Source of the DNA: Taxillus chinensis
Lineage: Eukaryota; Streptophyta; Magnoliopsida; Santalales; Loranthaceae
Assembly: GCA_023512835.1 (NCBI GenBank)
Contig: CM042085.1
Location: 6,858,062-6,922,061, forward strand
Direction: 5' to 3'
DNA length: 64,000 nucleotides
The notes under the pieces were generated by a model. That model did no database searches and was not told the origin of the DNA. It saw only the letters and a program-made list of their open reading frames with translations. Position numbers and translations under genes: made by a program. Of the stretch, positions 12,520 to 25,349 are shown in pieces. Within the stretch, counting starts at the first letter, position 1. Each line of letters begins with the position of its first letter.

Positions 12520-13905
12520 CGTGCAAATGGTGTTTAGTGTCCACGAGGCTAAAAAATCAGCCATGAAGGTTGAATCACTCATGTATGAGCAATTTCGCAA
12601 TACCAATTATATGAGGTATTATAAGAGAAATAGCAAGACTTAAAGCAATAAAGGGGAAGTGTCTCAAATCATACATTACAACACATGATCTACCAATCTT
12701 GGTGTAGGTCGTTGTAATGACATATTTGGTACGCATGAAAGGACAATAAAAGAATCAGATTGTATTCCTTTCTAATGTTTGCTACGAAAATAAAAAAGGG
12801 ACTAAGATTCTTATGAAAATCTTATACTCTCATGTAGAAAAAAATTGATTCTCTCTATCCCATTAGTTTACAAAGGTTCGCTTGCATAAGGAAGCCTTTT
12901 TATTTTTTTTGCCTCTCTCTCTCTCCCTTCCCACTTTGACGCAAACCCTCTCCCTTGATGCCTGCACTCCTCCTTTACACATGCCTCTCCCACCTCCCAC
13001 CACCACTCCTCTTTGTCGATGCATCCCTCCCCCTACACTTGCACCCCTCTCTCCTGATGCAACCCCTTGCCGTTTACACCTCTCCCCCTCGTGCGCCCCT
13101 CTTACCCAACACAACCCCCTGCCACTGTGTCCTTTGGGCGCCATCACGAGGCTCGGCCTTAGTCCCCAACAGCGGGATTTGAGTCAGGGTCGTCTTTATC
13201 AGATTCCACGCGTGGAGGAAGTAACGGCATGGAGGGGCATCGCGTGAAGGTATGGAGAAGATGAGAAAGGAAGAAAAAATAAAAGATTTTATTTAATAAA
13301 ATTTAATAATTATGAGGATATTTCATTAATTACAATAATACATTACTTTTCTTGTGCTTGTATATCAAACGCGGAAAAGGTGATCAAAAATTCATTCCGT
13401 TTCCTATGTCAATTTCATTCATTTAATGATCTCTCTCCCTCCCCCTCCCTCTCCCTCTCCCTCTCCCTCTCCCCTCTCTCTCTCTCTCTCCAATTTCATT
13501 TTCACGTAACAAACGAGCCTTAAAAGCAAAGTTTTGGAAGGGAGCAAGGAGAAAGGTTCAACATTTACCAAAGAAAGCAACCCTTGTATTAAGTCAGCTC
13601 TTGTTAAATGTTTCAGATGTAATGAAATTGGGTATCACTCTAATGAATATCCGAAGATGAAGGTTGTAAATGTGGTAGATAAGGACGGTTATGATAAGGT
13701 TAAAACATGTTGGCTTCATGGGAGTAATGATTAGGAAGATCATGACAAGAAAGAGTACACATGTGTAGTCGGGAAGCTTATATTATTTCAAAGGAATGAA
13801 AATGTTTCACATCATCATAAGCTCCTTCGCTTTATATGTACAATGCAAAGGAGTTTACTTGGTTTTGTTATTAATAACGGAAGTCAAGAGAATATCACTA
13901 GTTAG
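12520..13905 (+). pseudogene. Broken Ty3/Gypsy-type retrotransposon gag-protease fragment
   Basis: Three pieces in order suggest a decayed retrotransposon. At 12535-12640 a frame reads like the end of a gag domain (EAKKSAMKVESLM) and then stops. At 13606-13650 there is a zinc-knuckle-like motif CFRCNEIGYHSNEY, in which the last cysteine of the CX2CX4HX4C pattern is Tyr. At 13850-13904 comes GFVINNGSQENITS followed by a stop, resembling the retropepsin active-site strand of Gypsy elements, but with Asn in place of the catalytic Asp. The pieces are separated by stops, and a non-matching, CT-rich insertion occupies about 12680-13510. It cannot be functional. No LTRs were found. Confidence 0.5.
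13435..13491 (+). repeat. Pyrimidine (CT / CTCCCT) microsatellite
   Basis: A tract of CTCCCT and CT units of about 57 bp lies within the insertion that splits the retrotransposon fragment. Confidence 0.8.
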
Positions 13906-15396
13906 GCCATTGTGTCGAAGTTATAGTAAAGATAAAAGTACATCCTAATCCTTACACTATTGGATAGATTAAAGATGTTGACAGAATTTAGGTGAATAAA
14001 AGTTACAAAATATCTTTTACTATTATAAAGTAGGATGATAGATACCGTAAAAAACAAATAGTACGTTTTGTTTTCTAATATACACTTAATAAGTCCATCT
14101 TTACTTTTAACTAATAAAAATAAAATAGGTAATATATATTTTAATATTTTCTTTTTATCTCTTTTCTATACTTTATTGATCACTATATTTTCATATCTAT
14201 TTAATTTTTACCTATTTTCTTTTCATACCTTTTTTATTTTTTATTTACCTCCTTTCCTACTTTGCCATAGCATTAAAGAATGAAAAAAATGATGAAAATT
14301 AAAAGTGAGGGTAAAAGTTAGGATTTTATTGACCGATTGAATGTAAAATTAATGCAATAATCGAATAAAACTAGTCAAGTACATTAAAAAAAGAAAAACA
14401 CTTTTATCACTTCTGACATCAATAAACACCGAATAGGCTTCAAGTACGTTCCTGGGTTCCCGACCTTTGCTTTTAAGGTAAACGGAAAGGGACCGTACGT
14501 GTACATTATTATTGTAATTTGTAAAGCATGGTACTGCTCTATGCGCCCACAATAATAACAAATAATAAGTGTAAGACTCTTTCGTATGACACATTGTCAG
14601 TATCCTTATGTTTTTTTTTTTTTTTTTTTTTTGCTACTCCCGCTAATTAACACTGATATTTCGCAATATGAGATCACTAATATTATTCCAGTAATTAATC
14701 CTCGGTTTTATACCTTTAAAAAAACTAAATGTAAGTGTAATTCTGTACGACCAGAGCTGATGTGTCACCCAGTAATTGGAGGACTTATTTTATTTTAAGC
14801 TACTCATATTAATCCTAAGTTTTATACCTATAACAATATATATATATACTAAATGAAACTGTCGGATGTGATCCCGTACAACGGGAGCTGCTACCGGCAG
14901 TTGCAGTCTTCATCGGTCAAATTGACGTTGGCGCTGTCAAGCGTCAAGTTCTAATTATATATATTTCAATTTTGGACTTGGGATCATGGTATTTAATTAA
15001 TCCTTGCTTGCTTGCAAAACGGTGGATGTTGCTGGATGCATTAACAATAATTTGTAAATTGCTACTGTTACTAATCGCTATGCCTATGGAAGACTAGAAA
15101 CATGACGATCGCTCTTCGGTTTTAAAAATAATAATAATAATGGAATTGATCGGATTTTTATGTACGTGACTCGCCATTTAATAACCAAACTTTATATTCA
15201 TGACTATGCAATTAAAAGTTTTCTAGAATAAAACTTTGATTTTTCCATGTTTGTAAGTGGTTTTTACTTTATTTTATTTTATTTGTGTGTTGTCTAAATC
15301 GTAAGGCTCGACTTTGGCACCGCTTGCACCGGGTATCACTTTGCCTGTCTTAAAAGAAAAGTTTACTTGTAAATAGATTATTCAAGTTAATGGTAA
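13906..15396. other. AT-rich intergenic stretch
   Basis: No gene is seen. A T-run of 22 lies at 14611-14632. The open frame at 14068-14283 is a low-complexity Phe/Leu/Ile translation of AT-rich DNA and is not a gene. Confidence 0.5.
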
Positions 15397-15807
15397 AAAC
15401 ACTAGTAGCAGATTTTCTATAAATGTCTATTTTCTTTTATTTTGGGAGAAAAAATTAAAAAGTTAAAAAGTTATAAAATCATTCCCACAGTAAATGTCCT
15501 ATATTTAACTTTCTCTATATAGTTTATACAGTATTTTCCAATATATTAAAAAATATTATTTACTCCTTATAATTATTTAAAAAAAAATTCACATCTCTTT
15601 TTCATGTTTTTCATAATATTAATTATTATTTTATGTTAAATTATAAAAAAAATATTATTAAATAAAATAAATAATATAAAATATTATTTTAATGCTATAA
15701 ATGGTAATTTAGGAAATCTATTATAATATATATTTGTATAAGGAAACAAAAAGTAGTTTAAAACCGTAAATTTAAAAAAACTTACGAGAAAACAGCTACG
15801 AGTGCTC
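15397..15807. mobile_element. Tourist-like MITE with TAA target duplication
   Basis: The left end AAACACTAGTAGC and the inverted right end GAGCACTCGTAGC match at 10 of 13 positions, and TAA flanks both sides (15394-15396 and 15808-15810). A three-base TAA/TTA target duplication is typical of PIF/Harbinger-derived Tourist MITEs. The 411 bp interior is very AT-rich with no coding. Similar interiors occur near 16020-16320 and 11590-11780. Confidence 0.6.
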
Positions 15808-16019
15808 TAAGATACCTCACTAGGGTTGGATTGATTTCTTTCTTAAAAAAAAACTTAAACAATTCAAAGATAATTGCACAACTTACGTGTAGATCCTTAA
15901 AAAATTATATTTTTTTAAAACCATCCACAGTGACACCTGCGCGTGTTACACGTACTATACTTGCATGTATATTTTTCATTTCACAAATGGTGGAAGCTAC
16001 CTCCGCAATGGTGTGCACT

Positions 16020-16320
16020 CAACAGGTTTTCTATAATAATGAAAAGAATATTATAAAATAATTTTATTCTATATTTAACCTTCTTCGGTAAATTTATGTA
16101 ATATTTTCAATACTGTTGAGTATATACAATTATTAAAATATTTATTTATCTCTCCTCCCTTTTTTCTTTCCTTTTTTATTCCTTTTTGTGGTAATAAAAG
16201 TAGTAGTATAAAATATTATTTTAATAATATATGAGATAATTAATAAAATTTATTGTGATATATTATATTTATATGAATAAGAAAAAATAATTTAAATATG
16301 TAAACTTTGGATTGAAGTTG
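16020..16320. mobile_element. Fragment related to the MITE at 15397
   Basis: The order of words (tctataataatg, ttattctatatttaac, atgtaatattttcaatact, followed by a TCTCTCCTCCC-type pyrimidine block) parallels 15412-15600. The ends cannot be recognised with confidence, so this is probably a degraded second copy lying nearby. Confidence 0.35.
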
Positions 16321-18400
16321 AAAATTAAGTTTCCCTTAGTTTTTTATGCTCGAGCGTAGGTAGGCCAAAGGACAAACCAGAGACGTTAAGAGCAAGCTCT
16401 CTTTACCTGGCACTTACGGCTAAGGTCGCATGCCTACATAGGTAGAGGCACCAACGCAATTGGGTACCGACAAGTGCAAGAACACTCATACTCCGGAGAA
16501 TACTCCTGATGAAAAGCCTATTTGTGGGGATGAAGAACTCGGTGTCTTATTGGGGCGCCGAGTATTAGGCCCTGCCGGAATCTTTATGGGATCGAGCTAG
16601 TGTCCACCAACACTATCGAGGCTCCAAAGGCATGTCTCTTATGAGGACAGGCTCTACCTGAATAGGTGTCAGCTCGTGATTTATTGTTTTCAATATTCGT
16701 TTTTAAATTTTGAATTCAAGAATTGTTTTCACTTAACTAAGTACAAGTTTTTATATTTGACAACTAATTTCACCAAACAATCGTGCGTTTTACGAATAAC
16801 TTTGCGAGGACAACTTCCATGGCCGGCACATGAGAGGATCACGCAGCAGAGACGGTGCCTTATGTGGGCAACGGAGAGGTCGTAGAGAGCGAGGACGACG
16901 GAGCAAAAGTCTCGTGCAGCCGGACAGTTCGTGCCGGAAGTGCAGGGTGGGGGGAGGAATAGAGAGAAAAAAAAGTAAAAACAACAAACAACAAAAAAAC
17001 ATGCTTTCGAGAACATCCTCCAAATAACAATTATATGAATGTTTTTTGTATTATTGACCGAGTTAGTATATATATATAAACAAGAACTTTGGATAACGTT
17101 ACACAATATCAATTATATGATAAAATTTTAAAAAAAATACAACTAATTTTGCGTCACATCCATATCCATAAATCTATCTGATTCAGACTGAAAATATTTA
17201 TTCTTAAAAAACAGGCCCCAGTTTTGACGTAAAACTACCAACAAACTACAACCATTCATTGCTTTACGTTCGGAACACTTATTTCTTCTTAACAACCATG
17301 AGCATAAATAAGAATATAAAACGAAATTATTATAAGCTGTCTCACAACGTGAATTATTATTATAATAATTTAAAAAAACCCTGTCGCCAAACTAGTCTGA
17401 TCGATATACAACGTGAAGAGCGTGCGTATGGTGCCACGCACGTGCAAAAAACGACAGATCGTGGATTGCATTTACTACTGTTTCTCATAATTAGCTGGAA
17501 AAAAAAAAAAAAAAAAAGGTCACATTCGCACGAGGATCGTCCTCGTCCCAACAAACACAGGTGGTTACCCAAAGAACACATTGATAATCGGATGTATTTA
17601 TGATTATGTCACACATTGATTAATCCGATTGTAATTTATTAGACTAACTTTTTTTGACGTGGCAAATCAGGGACATGTGGCATTTTATAATTTTACACGT
17701 GGCAATAATTCATTAAGAGCATGGCCAAGTCACAACCGCGGTCATATATATACTTTTAGCCGTTCAGGAGTCACCAACCAGTTCTGGCAAAATTGGCGAG
17801 ACAAAACCAATTTCAAATTTTCAAGTAGTTTTACAAATTATATATAAATTCATTCTCGAGTCAAATGGAATTAATTGGACGTATTTTGGAATTTTGGATA
17901 CTTAAGGAGTTTAGAAATATTTATTAATTTTATATCCATCAACTAATTCTATATACTAATATACGTATAATTTTTGACTAACGTTTTATATACTAACGTT
18001 TAGAGGGTAGAGATTTTTGACTGCACACATAAAGATGTGCCCACCATAGACCCTCCCTATACAAACACACACACTTGATTTCAATTCACCAAACATATGA
18101 AATCAATTCTAATATTTTGTGGTGCACAATTACTTTACTTGAGGACCCCAAGTGTATGCAGTCAATTGCCCATTGAGTACATTTCAACGAAAATAAAGAA
18201 TATATAATCAAATTAAATCGCTCTTCCTCATACTTCTATACAACAGATCCTTTTGAATCCAAGAGCATAAAATCTCAATAAATGGATTAATGGAACACAA
18301 TTAATAAAAGTAAAAAGAATGTCTTGAACAAAATTGAGAAATAGTGAATCAATGATAGAAGTGTACGCATCAGTCTGTCCTAACCCATGTCAGTTGTTTT
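16321..18400. other. Intergenic stretch downstream of the DEMETER-like gene
   Basis: No gene is recognised. Segment 16340-16680 is less AT-rich (repeated words 'gccgagtattaggcc', 'aggctctacctga') and could be part of an old LTR, but no partner copy lies in the window. The open frames at 16676-17603 have no family motif. The 3' untranslated region of the DEMETER-like gene must begin at 18400 and run leftward; I cannot place its poly(A) site. Confidence 0.4.
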
Positions 18401-21400
18401 CTATGAGTCCTTCTCCATAGTACTTTTATACGTAGTATTAAGGTGAAATCTAACTGCTAAAGGTTTTGGCGCTCGCGTTCTGCGATTGAAGCCTCTCATA
18501 CAAACAAACCCTACATACATACATAAATAAATAAATAAACATTTCAACACGTGATTTAAAATGACAGTATTTTTTTCCATTGGCAGTGGAATTGAAGGCA
18601 AAAACTACATTAGCACCGGTTGCACAACCTCTAAACTATATATCAACCTTTTTAAGTATGTCATAATTGGTTAGTTGGTTAAAAAGAAGTATCATATAAT
18701 TGGTCCATGAAATTATGGGAAACCCTACATAATATTTAAAGTGGTTTTGATTATTATTTAAAGTAATTACTAAGTAAATTTTTTGCTTAGCTCACAGACA
18801 AAAATTATTTAAACTTTTATTGCAGTTTAATTACTAAGTACACTGGCATTGGACTCATCAAATATTTTTCTAAATTATACGTAAGTGATTAAACATTAAT
18901 CACATATAACTATAAAATATCCTCAAAATATGTATTTTAGCTAAAAACTTTAATACGTTATGACTTTTATTTCATTGATTCTTCAAATTTGAGAAACCAA
19001 TGAAATAAAAGTTATAAGTTACTAAAATTTTAATTAAACATATACTTCAAAAATACTTTATAGTCAATTTACATTTAACCAAATATTTAATGAGTCCAAT
19101 GCTAGTGCTCTAACAAGCCTAGCCACATTGCAATCCTGCCTTTCAATGCTATCATTCATTCATTAATTACAACTTCAAATTAATGTAATCCCCCCAGGCA
19201 CCAAACATTACATATCTAAGAGTTTAATTGTTGATATGTACCAAAATTTCTAGAGTTGTAAATGCTATCAACACTAGAACTGTCAATTTGTTCCACATTT
19301 CCACACTTGGGGCTTGGTTTACATGTGCCAATACTTTCCCATTATGTAAGCAAAATTATTAACTTTGTCTTCTACTTCGTAGTCCCAATAAAAGCTAACT
19401 TAATTTCAAAAAGTGAAGATTATGATATGTTTTACCTTGCAAAAAGCAATGACGGATTTCTTGTAACAATAAACCTGAAGTGCAAGCCCAAAAACATTGT
19501 GTCGTAAGGTTGATCTTTCCAACCTAAATTTTCATTTGAGAGGTCAAGATTTCATTACCTGTTGTTATTGTTCTTACAGTGGTTCCAAAGTACACAGAGC
19601 ATCTTGGCATATCCCATAACCACCCTCTAGGAACATGGATTGGGACTTGACTGGAATCATCATCGGCAAAGACCTGCATAATAATAATATTTTAATTTGG
19701 TACTAAGTTGGACTGTTGGAGCGACTATCAAAATATAATAACACTGTTCAAGCACCGGGTATAGAGGTAGAGTATTTCACCTCATTAATTTGAAAGTACG
19801 TTCCATTGAGTGGAAAGCTCCCTCTCATTGCAGTTCGACAAGGTATCTGTTCACATATAGTTGTACATTTCAAGTTAGTAAATATAACTTGCTTTGTACT
19901 CATCATATATGTAGATTAGCAGCTCTTTTCTCACCAAAACTGTTCCTGGAATTGTCAGAGAATTTTGTTGTTCATTGTAGAATGCTTTCGGATAGCACAA
20001 TTCTCTTGGATCCTCAGAGTTGGATTTTCCCTTGGGGACATTTGATGACTCTACAGTTTCAACTCACCAATGCACATAAATCTTATATAGAAATTGAAAA
20101 TGGCTTTTACACAAGTTATAATAACTCTTCACTAAGAATATTAAAATAGGGATCATGTTGCTTTATAAAAGCTACTTTTTATGAATAGATCATACCTGGT
20201 GTCCAAATAATAAGAAGGTAACTACCTGGATCATCTGGTTCTAGCTCCTCAAACTGAAATGTTCGATAAAGAGAAAAATTAGAAGTTCAGTAACGTATAC
20301 ATAACTTTGTTTTGTTGCACATGGATAAGGCCATAAAGGGAGGATTACCCCCAGTAGATGCCGATGTGTGTCTCGTAGGACATAACTGCAGAAAAATGGA
20401 AATTTTTACTCCTTTTTTAAAATTGCTCATCAATTATAATTTCGTAACTAAATATTGCCATGAAAAATGCTGACTTACGCTTGGTGCACTGTCCTCAGAC
20501 GGCTCACATTTTTCAATTTTGGCATTGCAAATGAAGCAGCTCGTGAGGTTAAAGCAACCATGGCATTTGATATATCACCATCATGGGAAATCAAATTGCT
20601 CATGTCCCCATAATTGTTAAGATTCTTTGTGAACTCTTCAGTGTTGAGTATGATTGTAGGAATTTCATCAGAATCATCAGCAAAATAGTCTTCTATGTCT
20701 CTACCTGATATTGATTCACGTTCAGGCTCTGGTGATGCGGGCTCTTCAATGATGGGTTCAATTTCAGATGTGAAAAAAGGGATTCCCTCTAGAAGAGGGA
20801 ACACTGGAGAGACATTTTGGTTCTGAGTTCTAAACATGGCATTAGGAACCAAGAAATTATCTATGCTTTTCTGTTGTGGTCCTGGTAAAGCATGTCTTGT
20901 ACTGCATTAAGCATATACATATTAGTTATATATGCAACTAGTAAAAAAAGGTATATGTGCATTATCTGTTTTAAAGTTCTGAGTTCTAAATATGTCCTGG
21001 TAGGGCATTCCTCTTAAAATTACTGTTTTGTGTTCTTTTTGTGATATACATGTATTGAGTGTTGTTTTGAACTATGACAATTTATATGACCTTCTACCAA
21101 CCATTAGCATCATTAACTACAACAAATAGCTAAAATGTGGAACAAAAATGAGAGAATTAAAATAACATTGTGAATTTGTGATGCACACCTAGCAGCTGCA
21201 CTTGCAAAGTGCAAGCACTCCCCTCGCATTGGACATTGATTGCAATTTGGTTTGCTCTTTGTACAAAATACCTGAAAATTTAAAAAAAAAATCATATTCA
21301 TACCAGAAAGATGAAAGCATGAGGCACACAAATAGTTCGTAAATATATTTCAAATACAAGGCGTACCTTGCCAAAGGTAATTAGAACATAATGTAACATG

Positions 21401-24400
21401 TACCTGTAAATATGGAATTAAATTAGCAAATTTTGATTATAAAAGAAAAAAATCCAGCAAAACTTGTTCTCCGTGATTCAGGTCTTACAATGTTGGTACA
21501 CTAAGTGTGCAAAGTCGTGGCCAAAGATATCGTTGAACTTGTTCCAAGTCAGGGAAGCTGCAATGTAAAATCAATAGAAGAATGTTTATTTGATATAATG
21601 ATATAGAGGTTGAATTCACCATGTATGCTACTTACTCATTTAGAAGATGAATATGAAGATCTCCGGGTAGTGGTCTGAGGGGTACCCATCCTAGACGTAC
21701 AGTTATCCGAGCTACATTTATGTCAACCTATCATAACAAAATGTATTTTAGTATATCGTAAACTTGCCCAATTGAGTGCTTCCTGTAAAACCTTACCGGA
21801 AATGCTAGCTGTTGAAGTGATAAAAGCCGGACACATTCCACACTTTTCAACCCTAGCCCATTAATGCTCAAGAGGTAGGCTCTAAAAAGATCAAAAGTTT
21901 TATATTATAATATAGGTAGTGAATTTCAGGAGTGTAACTGTAGAAATATCAAATGATTACTTTGATTTGTTAGCTGGTACATCTCGTAGCCATTCGAGAT
22001 CAATGCTGCCATGATCTTTTACTATTCGGTTTAGGAACTCCTGCAAAGCATTTACTATTTTTGATCATGTTTCCAATAATATTTGATATCTTACAAACAT
22101 AATTCAATGCTTAACTCAATCTAATTTAACATTCCTACTGAAGGATTTCATATACCTGGATTCGCCCAGCTAAAATATTGTTTTGCCCCCTTGCTTTGAT
22201 GGCATCAGCTACCATTTCTTGTGGTGCGCTTCGTACAGCCTCCCAATCAACAGAATCCATTCTTTCATTCGGTCTGTCTTTTTCTTTGTTTTGGGAATAT
22301 GATATTCTGACAGCATCCCAATCAATGTTTTCATCTTTCTTTACTGCATCTTTTTTTCTTCTCACAATCGTTTCTTTATCCACCTTCAACTTTTTTTTGT
22401 CTTTTCTAGATGACAGAGGGTGCATAAAGGGGGCCGAGCTATGTGATTGAGAGGCATAACTTGCATCCTCACTAATTTTAGAAGCAACCAATTCTGCTTC
22501 AGTTTCTTGAGTACTTTTATTCATGTTCTTAATGTTGTTCTCTTCTGATTCACAAGTTTTATCTGCTTTGATTTCACTACCAAACAACTCTTGCAAATTA
22601 TATTCTGGCCCAACTTCTGTGCTACTCCCAACAGGCTCTTGGCTGTTGATCATTTCCGTTTCTTCTTTGGTTGATGCTTGAATGTTTATGATTTCTTCAT
22701 CTTTATCACATGTCTTGTGATTGGTAGTAGGTTGATGTGGAAATCGTGCAGCAAGAGACATGAAGGCAGAGCTGCCAGTTACAATGGAAAAATAACATTA
22801 ACTAATTTCTCTAAATAACAGTTTATTTATATGGTTTTACCTTGAAAGTTGGTCTGATACATTTTGGGTTAGGAATACTCCACATATTGAATCAACAACT
22901 GAACCTTTCCATGGTGAAAAACACTTGTTGCCTGCAATTATGTCATTTCATTGTTGGTAAAGCTAAATGAAAGATATGTGCAGAGAAATAGTGATGCAAT
23001 ACACTTGCTTGAAACTACATCAAACTAATTCTCATGTTGCAGTATTTTTCTTCTCCTTCGAAGAGTATTTAGTCTAGTATAACTGCAGCAGAAAACTAGA
23101 CTGTCTACTACATGTTTTTTTATTTTACATATATTGATAAAATAATTTTTTATTTGAGACACTGAAATGGGCAAGCAAGAAGATACCTAGGATACATTGC
23201 ATGCGGGCAGTGAATGAATGTACTCGTCCGCTGAATAGCTTTCTGACTTTCTCCCACTTTCTCTGTGTGTCCTCATCCTCTTCGTCAATACATGAGCCTC
23301 CCTCATTTCCTAACAGCAGCTTGAACCTCCTCGAGGTCTCAAGATCAAGATCTACTTCAGCTTTTATCTTTCCTTTTTTCCCCTCATCCTTAATACGAAG
23401 ACTCTTCATTTTCTGAATGATTGAATCAATGTTATCTGTTTCAAGTACACCTGCATCAAGTGAAAAAAAATTGAATTATACGTTGAATTAATTAAAAATT
23501 AATGCTAACGGGGAAACTACCTGTTGGCACAACAGCAAGCAAGTTGTCTTCACATGGGAGTCCTTTATTTTCACCATCATGGGTAACAGCATTGACAATA
23601 GAGGATGTCTCGACCTTCTCTGTCATCCTTATCATTATTCTTTTTTCAAGGTTTTCAATAACTAAAACATCCTCAAAAGCCCTATCTCCATTTGAAACCT
23701 TAATTTCATTTCCTTCAACTTCAACTGTTTGTTTAGGATGACTTGGTAGCAGCTCATTACAGCAAGGCACTGGAGCTAGGGGTTTTGTTTCCCGCCTCCG
23801 ACGAGGATGTGTGGATCTCTTTGCCGCTTTTGGTTTTGGGTGGCACAAAGAAATCATGCACCCAAACACATCCAAACTTTTCATTACACACTTCTTTTTT
23901 TCCATATATCTCCTATGTATTGAGAAGGACTTCCTTTTCCTCCCACTCCTTGTTTTCATTTTATTTTTTGGAAAATTTGGCCCCGATATTCTACTCTCAG
24001 TGAAACAACTGTGAACCCCATTTTCACATACATAATGATGCCCGCCCTTTGGAATAGTAGTGGTATTATGTTCATTGGTTCCTACATCCTCTGACTGAGT
24101 AGAAACTTTAAGGTTGTTCTTTCTCACATACTTACTTTTCTCCACTGATTTTTTACTTACGTTGGCATGTTTGGGAGTCAGAGTCTTTGGAGTGCTTTTG
24201 AACTTGTCGACTTCTACTTTAGGTCTATGTCTCTGTCTTTTCTTTTTCAGTTTCACTCTTGTCTTCTTTTTCAAGTCTATCTCATTGCTCTGTGCCTTCA
24301 TGACATCATGGACCTTTGATGGGGTTGAAACAGCAATCTCTGTCTTGGTTTCAAGGAACTGGTCCAGATAAATATCATCAGCAGCAGAAGTACAGGTAAT

Positions 24401-25349
24401 GGGAGGGGGATTTACTCTTGGATCTGCACAAAGCACTTCAGACATCACACAACCCAAAAGTTCAAAAATATCAAATAATTAAAAAAAACAACTTATCATC
24501 AAATGAGCTAGACTATGATTTGTGAATAATTTATTATTAATTTATTAATCTAAAGCCACTCATATGAACAATCTAACAACTGTATTCACATAATCAGTAG
24601 TGCTCGCTATTTTATGTTTGCTTGCAGTATATATTATATTTGTAGAATATTCTTAAGTGTCATCTCCTTGACACCAGCATCTGATTCTAAACCCTTAAAC
24701 TAGATGCTCGGAATAGGGTATTTTATAGAGGAGTACAATTCTGTTGCTTTTATTAATGCTTCTTGCAAATGCTACTCCAAGATGTTATGACATGGATTCA
24801 GGCATGATTAAATTGTCATCTGCTAATGTCAAAAAAATGCCATTGAAAGTGACAGTTAGTTGTAGTGATTTGTTCTTATCCTAGACGTGCTTATAGTTTT
24901 ATTCTATGTATAGCAAAGCAATTACAGGCAATATATTAAGAAGGTGTTATTGTTGTCAATTATACACAAATAATTGGATCAACAGAACTATAAGTGAATC
25001 ATATTAGGATCGCCTAGGTTCAAGGCCCAGCCAATTATCTGTGTAGAAGACCAGGCGCGTGCTATGATGCACTTTAGTACTCTTTTGGTGCGCTTTTGTT
25101 TGCGCTCTAGTATGCATTTTTGCGCCTACAAAAACCCAAAAAAAAAAAAACAAACAAACAAACAAACGCTACTCCAATCTTCAAGCCCTGTCAAAACCCA
25201 AAAAAAAAAAAAAAAAAGACCCAACAAAAAAAAACCTCATTACCATTAGAAGCTACAGGGTGGTTTCCTTTCTTAGGGGTTGTTGGTGTCCAAGATTCGC
25301 CTGACACTTGCAACACTATGCCCTTTAAATGGGTTTGTTCCATCACCAT
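18401..25349 (-). CDS. DEMETER/ROS1-like 5-methylcytosine DNA glycosylase, 19 exons, 1129 aa
   Basis: This is a bifunctional glycosylase/lyase that removes 5-methylcytosine in active DNA demethylation in the nucleus. Exons on the minus strand: 25349-25244, 24423-23521, 23450-23187, 22931-22841, 22771-22156, 22040-21961, 21881-21797, 21727-21636, 21557-21489, 21403-21367, 21271-21189, 20901-20479, 20385-20349, 20253-20196, 20050-19935, 19846-19781, 19673-19559, 19474-19436, 18510-18401. All introns are GT-AG and the joined length (3390 nt) is in frame. Visible parts: N-terminal SWTPTTPKK (family WxPxTPxK motif), a Lys-rich block near residues 85-105, KWKGSVVD-type motif (PWKGSVVDS) and VFLTQNVSD, HhH GLGLKSVECVRLL with Lys699, catalytic Asp717 in VDINVARI, and Fe-S cysteines 784/791/794/800 (CX6CX2CX5C). 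The C-terminal domain has RAMRGSFP-like TAMRGSFPLNGTYFQ and ends GFVCMRGF...RTRAPKPL. Length is nearer DML3 (about 1044 aa) than DME. The substrate-domain C-terminus is divergent (see findings). An acceptor at 25373/25374 implies a further 5' UTR exon. Confidence 0.95.
18838..19110. mobile_element. Tourist-like MITE inside the last intron of the DEMETER-like gene
   Basis: This 273 bp fold-back element has ends GTACACTGGCATTGG and, inverted, GAGCACTAGCATTGG, followed by near-identical ACTCATCAAATATTT / ACTCATTAAATATTT, and TAA flanks on both sides. The middle is also palindromic (tttatttcattg / caatgaaataaa around 18967-19009). It accounts for much of the 925 bp last intron. Confidence 0.8.
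23451..23520 (-). other. Short intron 2 of the DEMETER-like gene
   Basis: This is a 70 bp GT-AG intron between a donor reading ACAG|gtagtt and an acceptor reading gatgcag|GTGTAC. It fixes the frame linking the Lys-rich N-terminus to the glycosylase domain. Confidence 0.85.
25138..25236 (+). repeat. A-rich low-complexity tracts in intron 1 of the DEMETER-like gene
   Basis: Runs of A occur at 25138-25150, 25200-25217 and 25226-25234, with CAAA units between them. On the coding strand they form long T tracts just downstream of the first coding exon's donor site. Confidence 0.7.

Noticed and set aside
19559..19578. Donor at 19577 for exon 17 of the demethylase
   Set aside because: It is a possible GT donor, but it breaks the frame with the 39 bp exon 18; the donor at 19558 keeps the frame and family similarity.
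24424..24457. Start of the demethylase at the ATG at 24457
   Set aside because: The 11 residues before Asp lie upstream of a good splice acceptor, and a better N-terminal exon with the WxPxTPxK motif and matching phase exists at 25349-25244.
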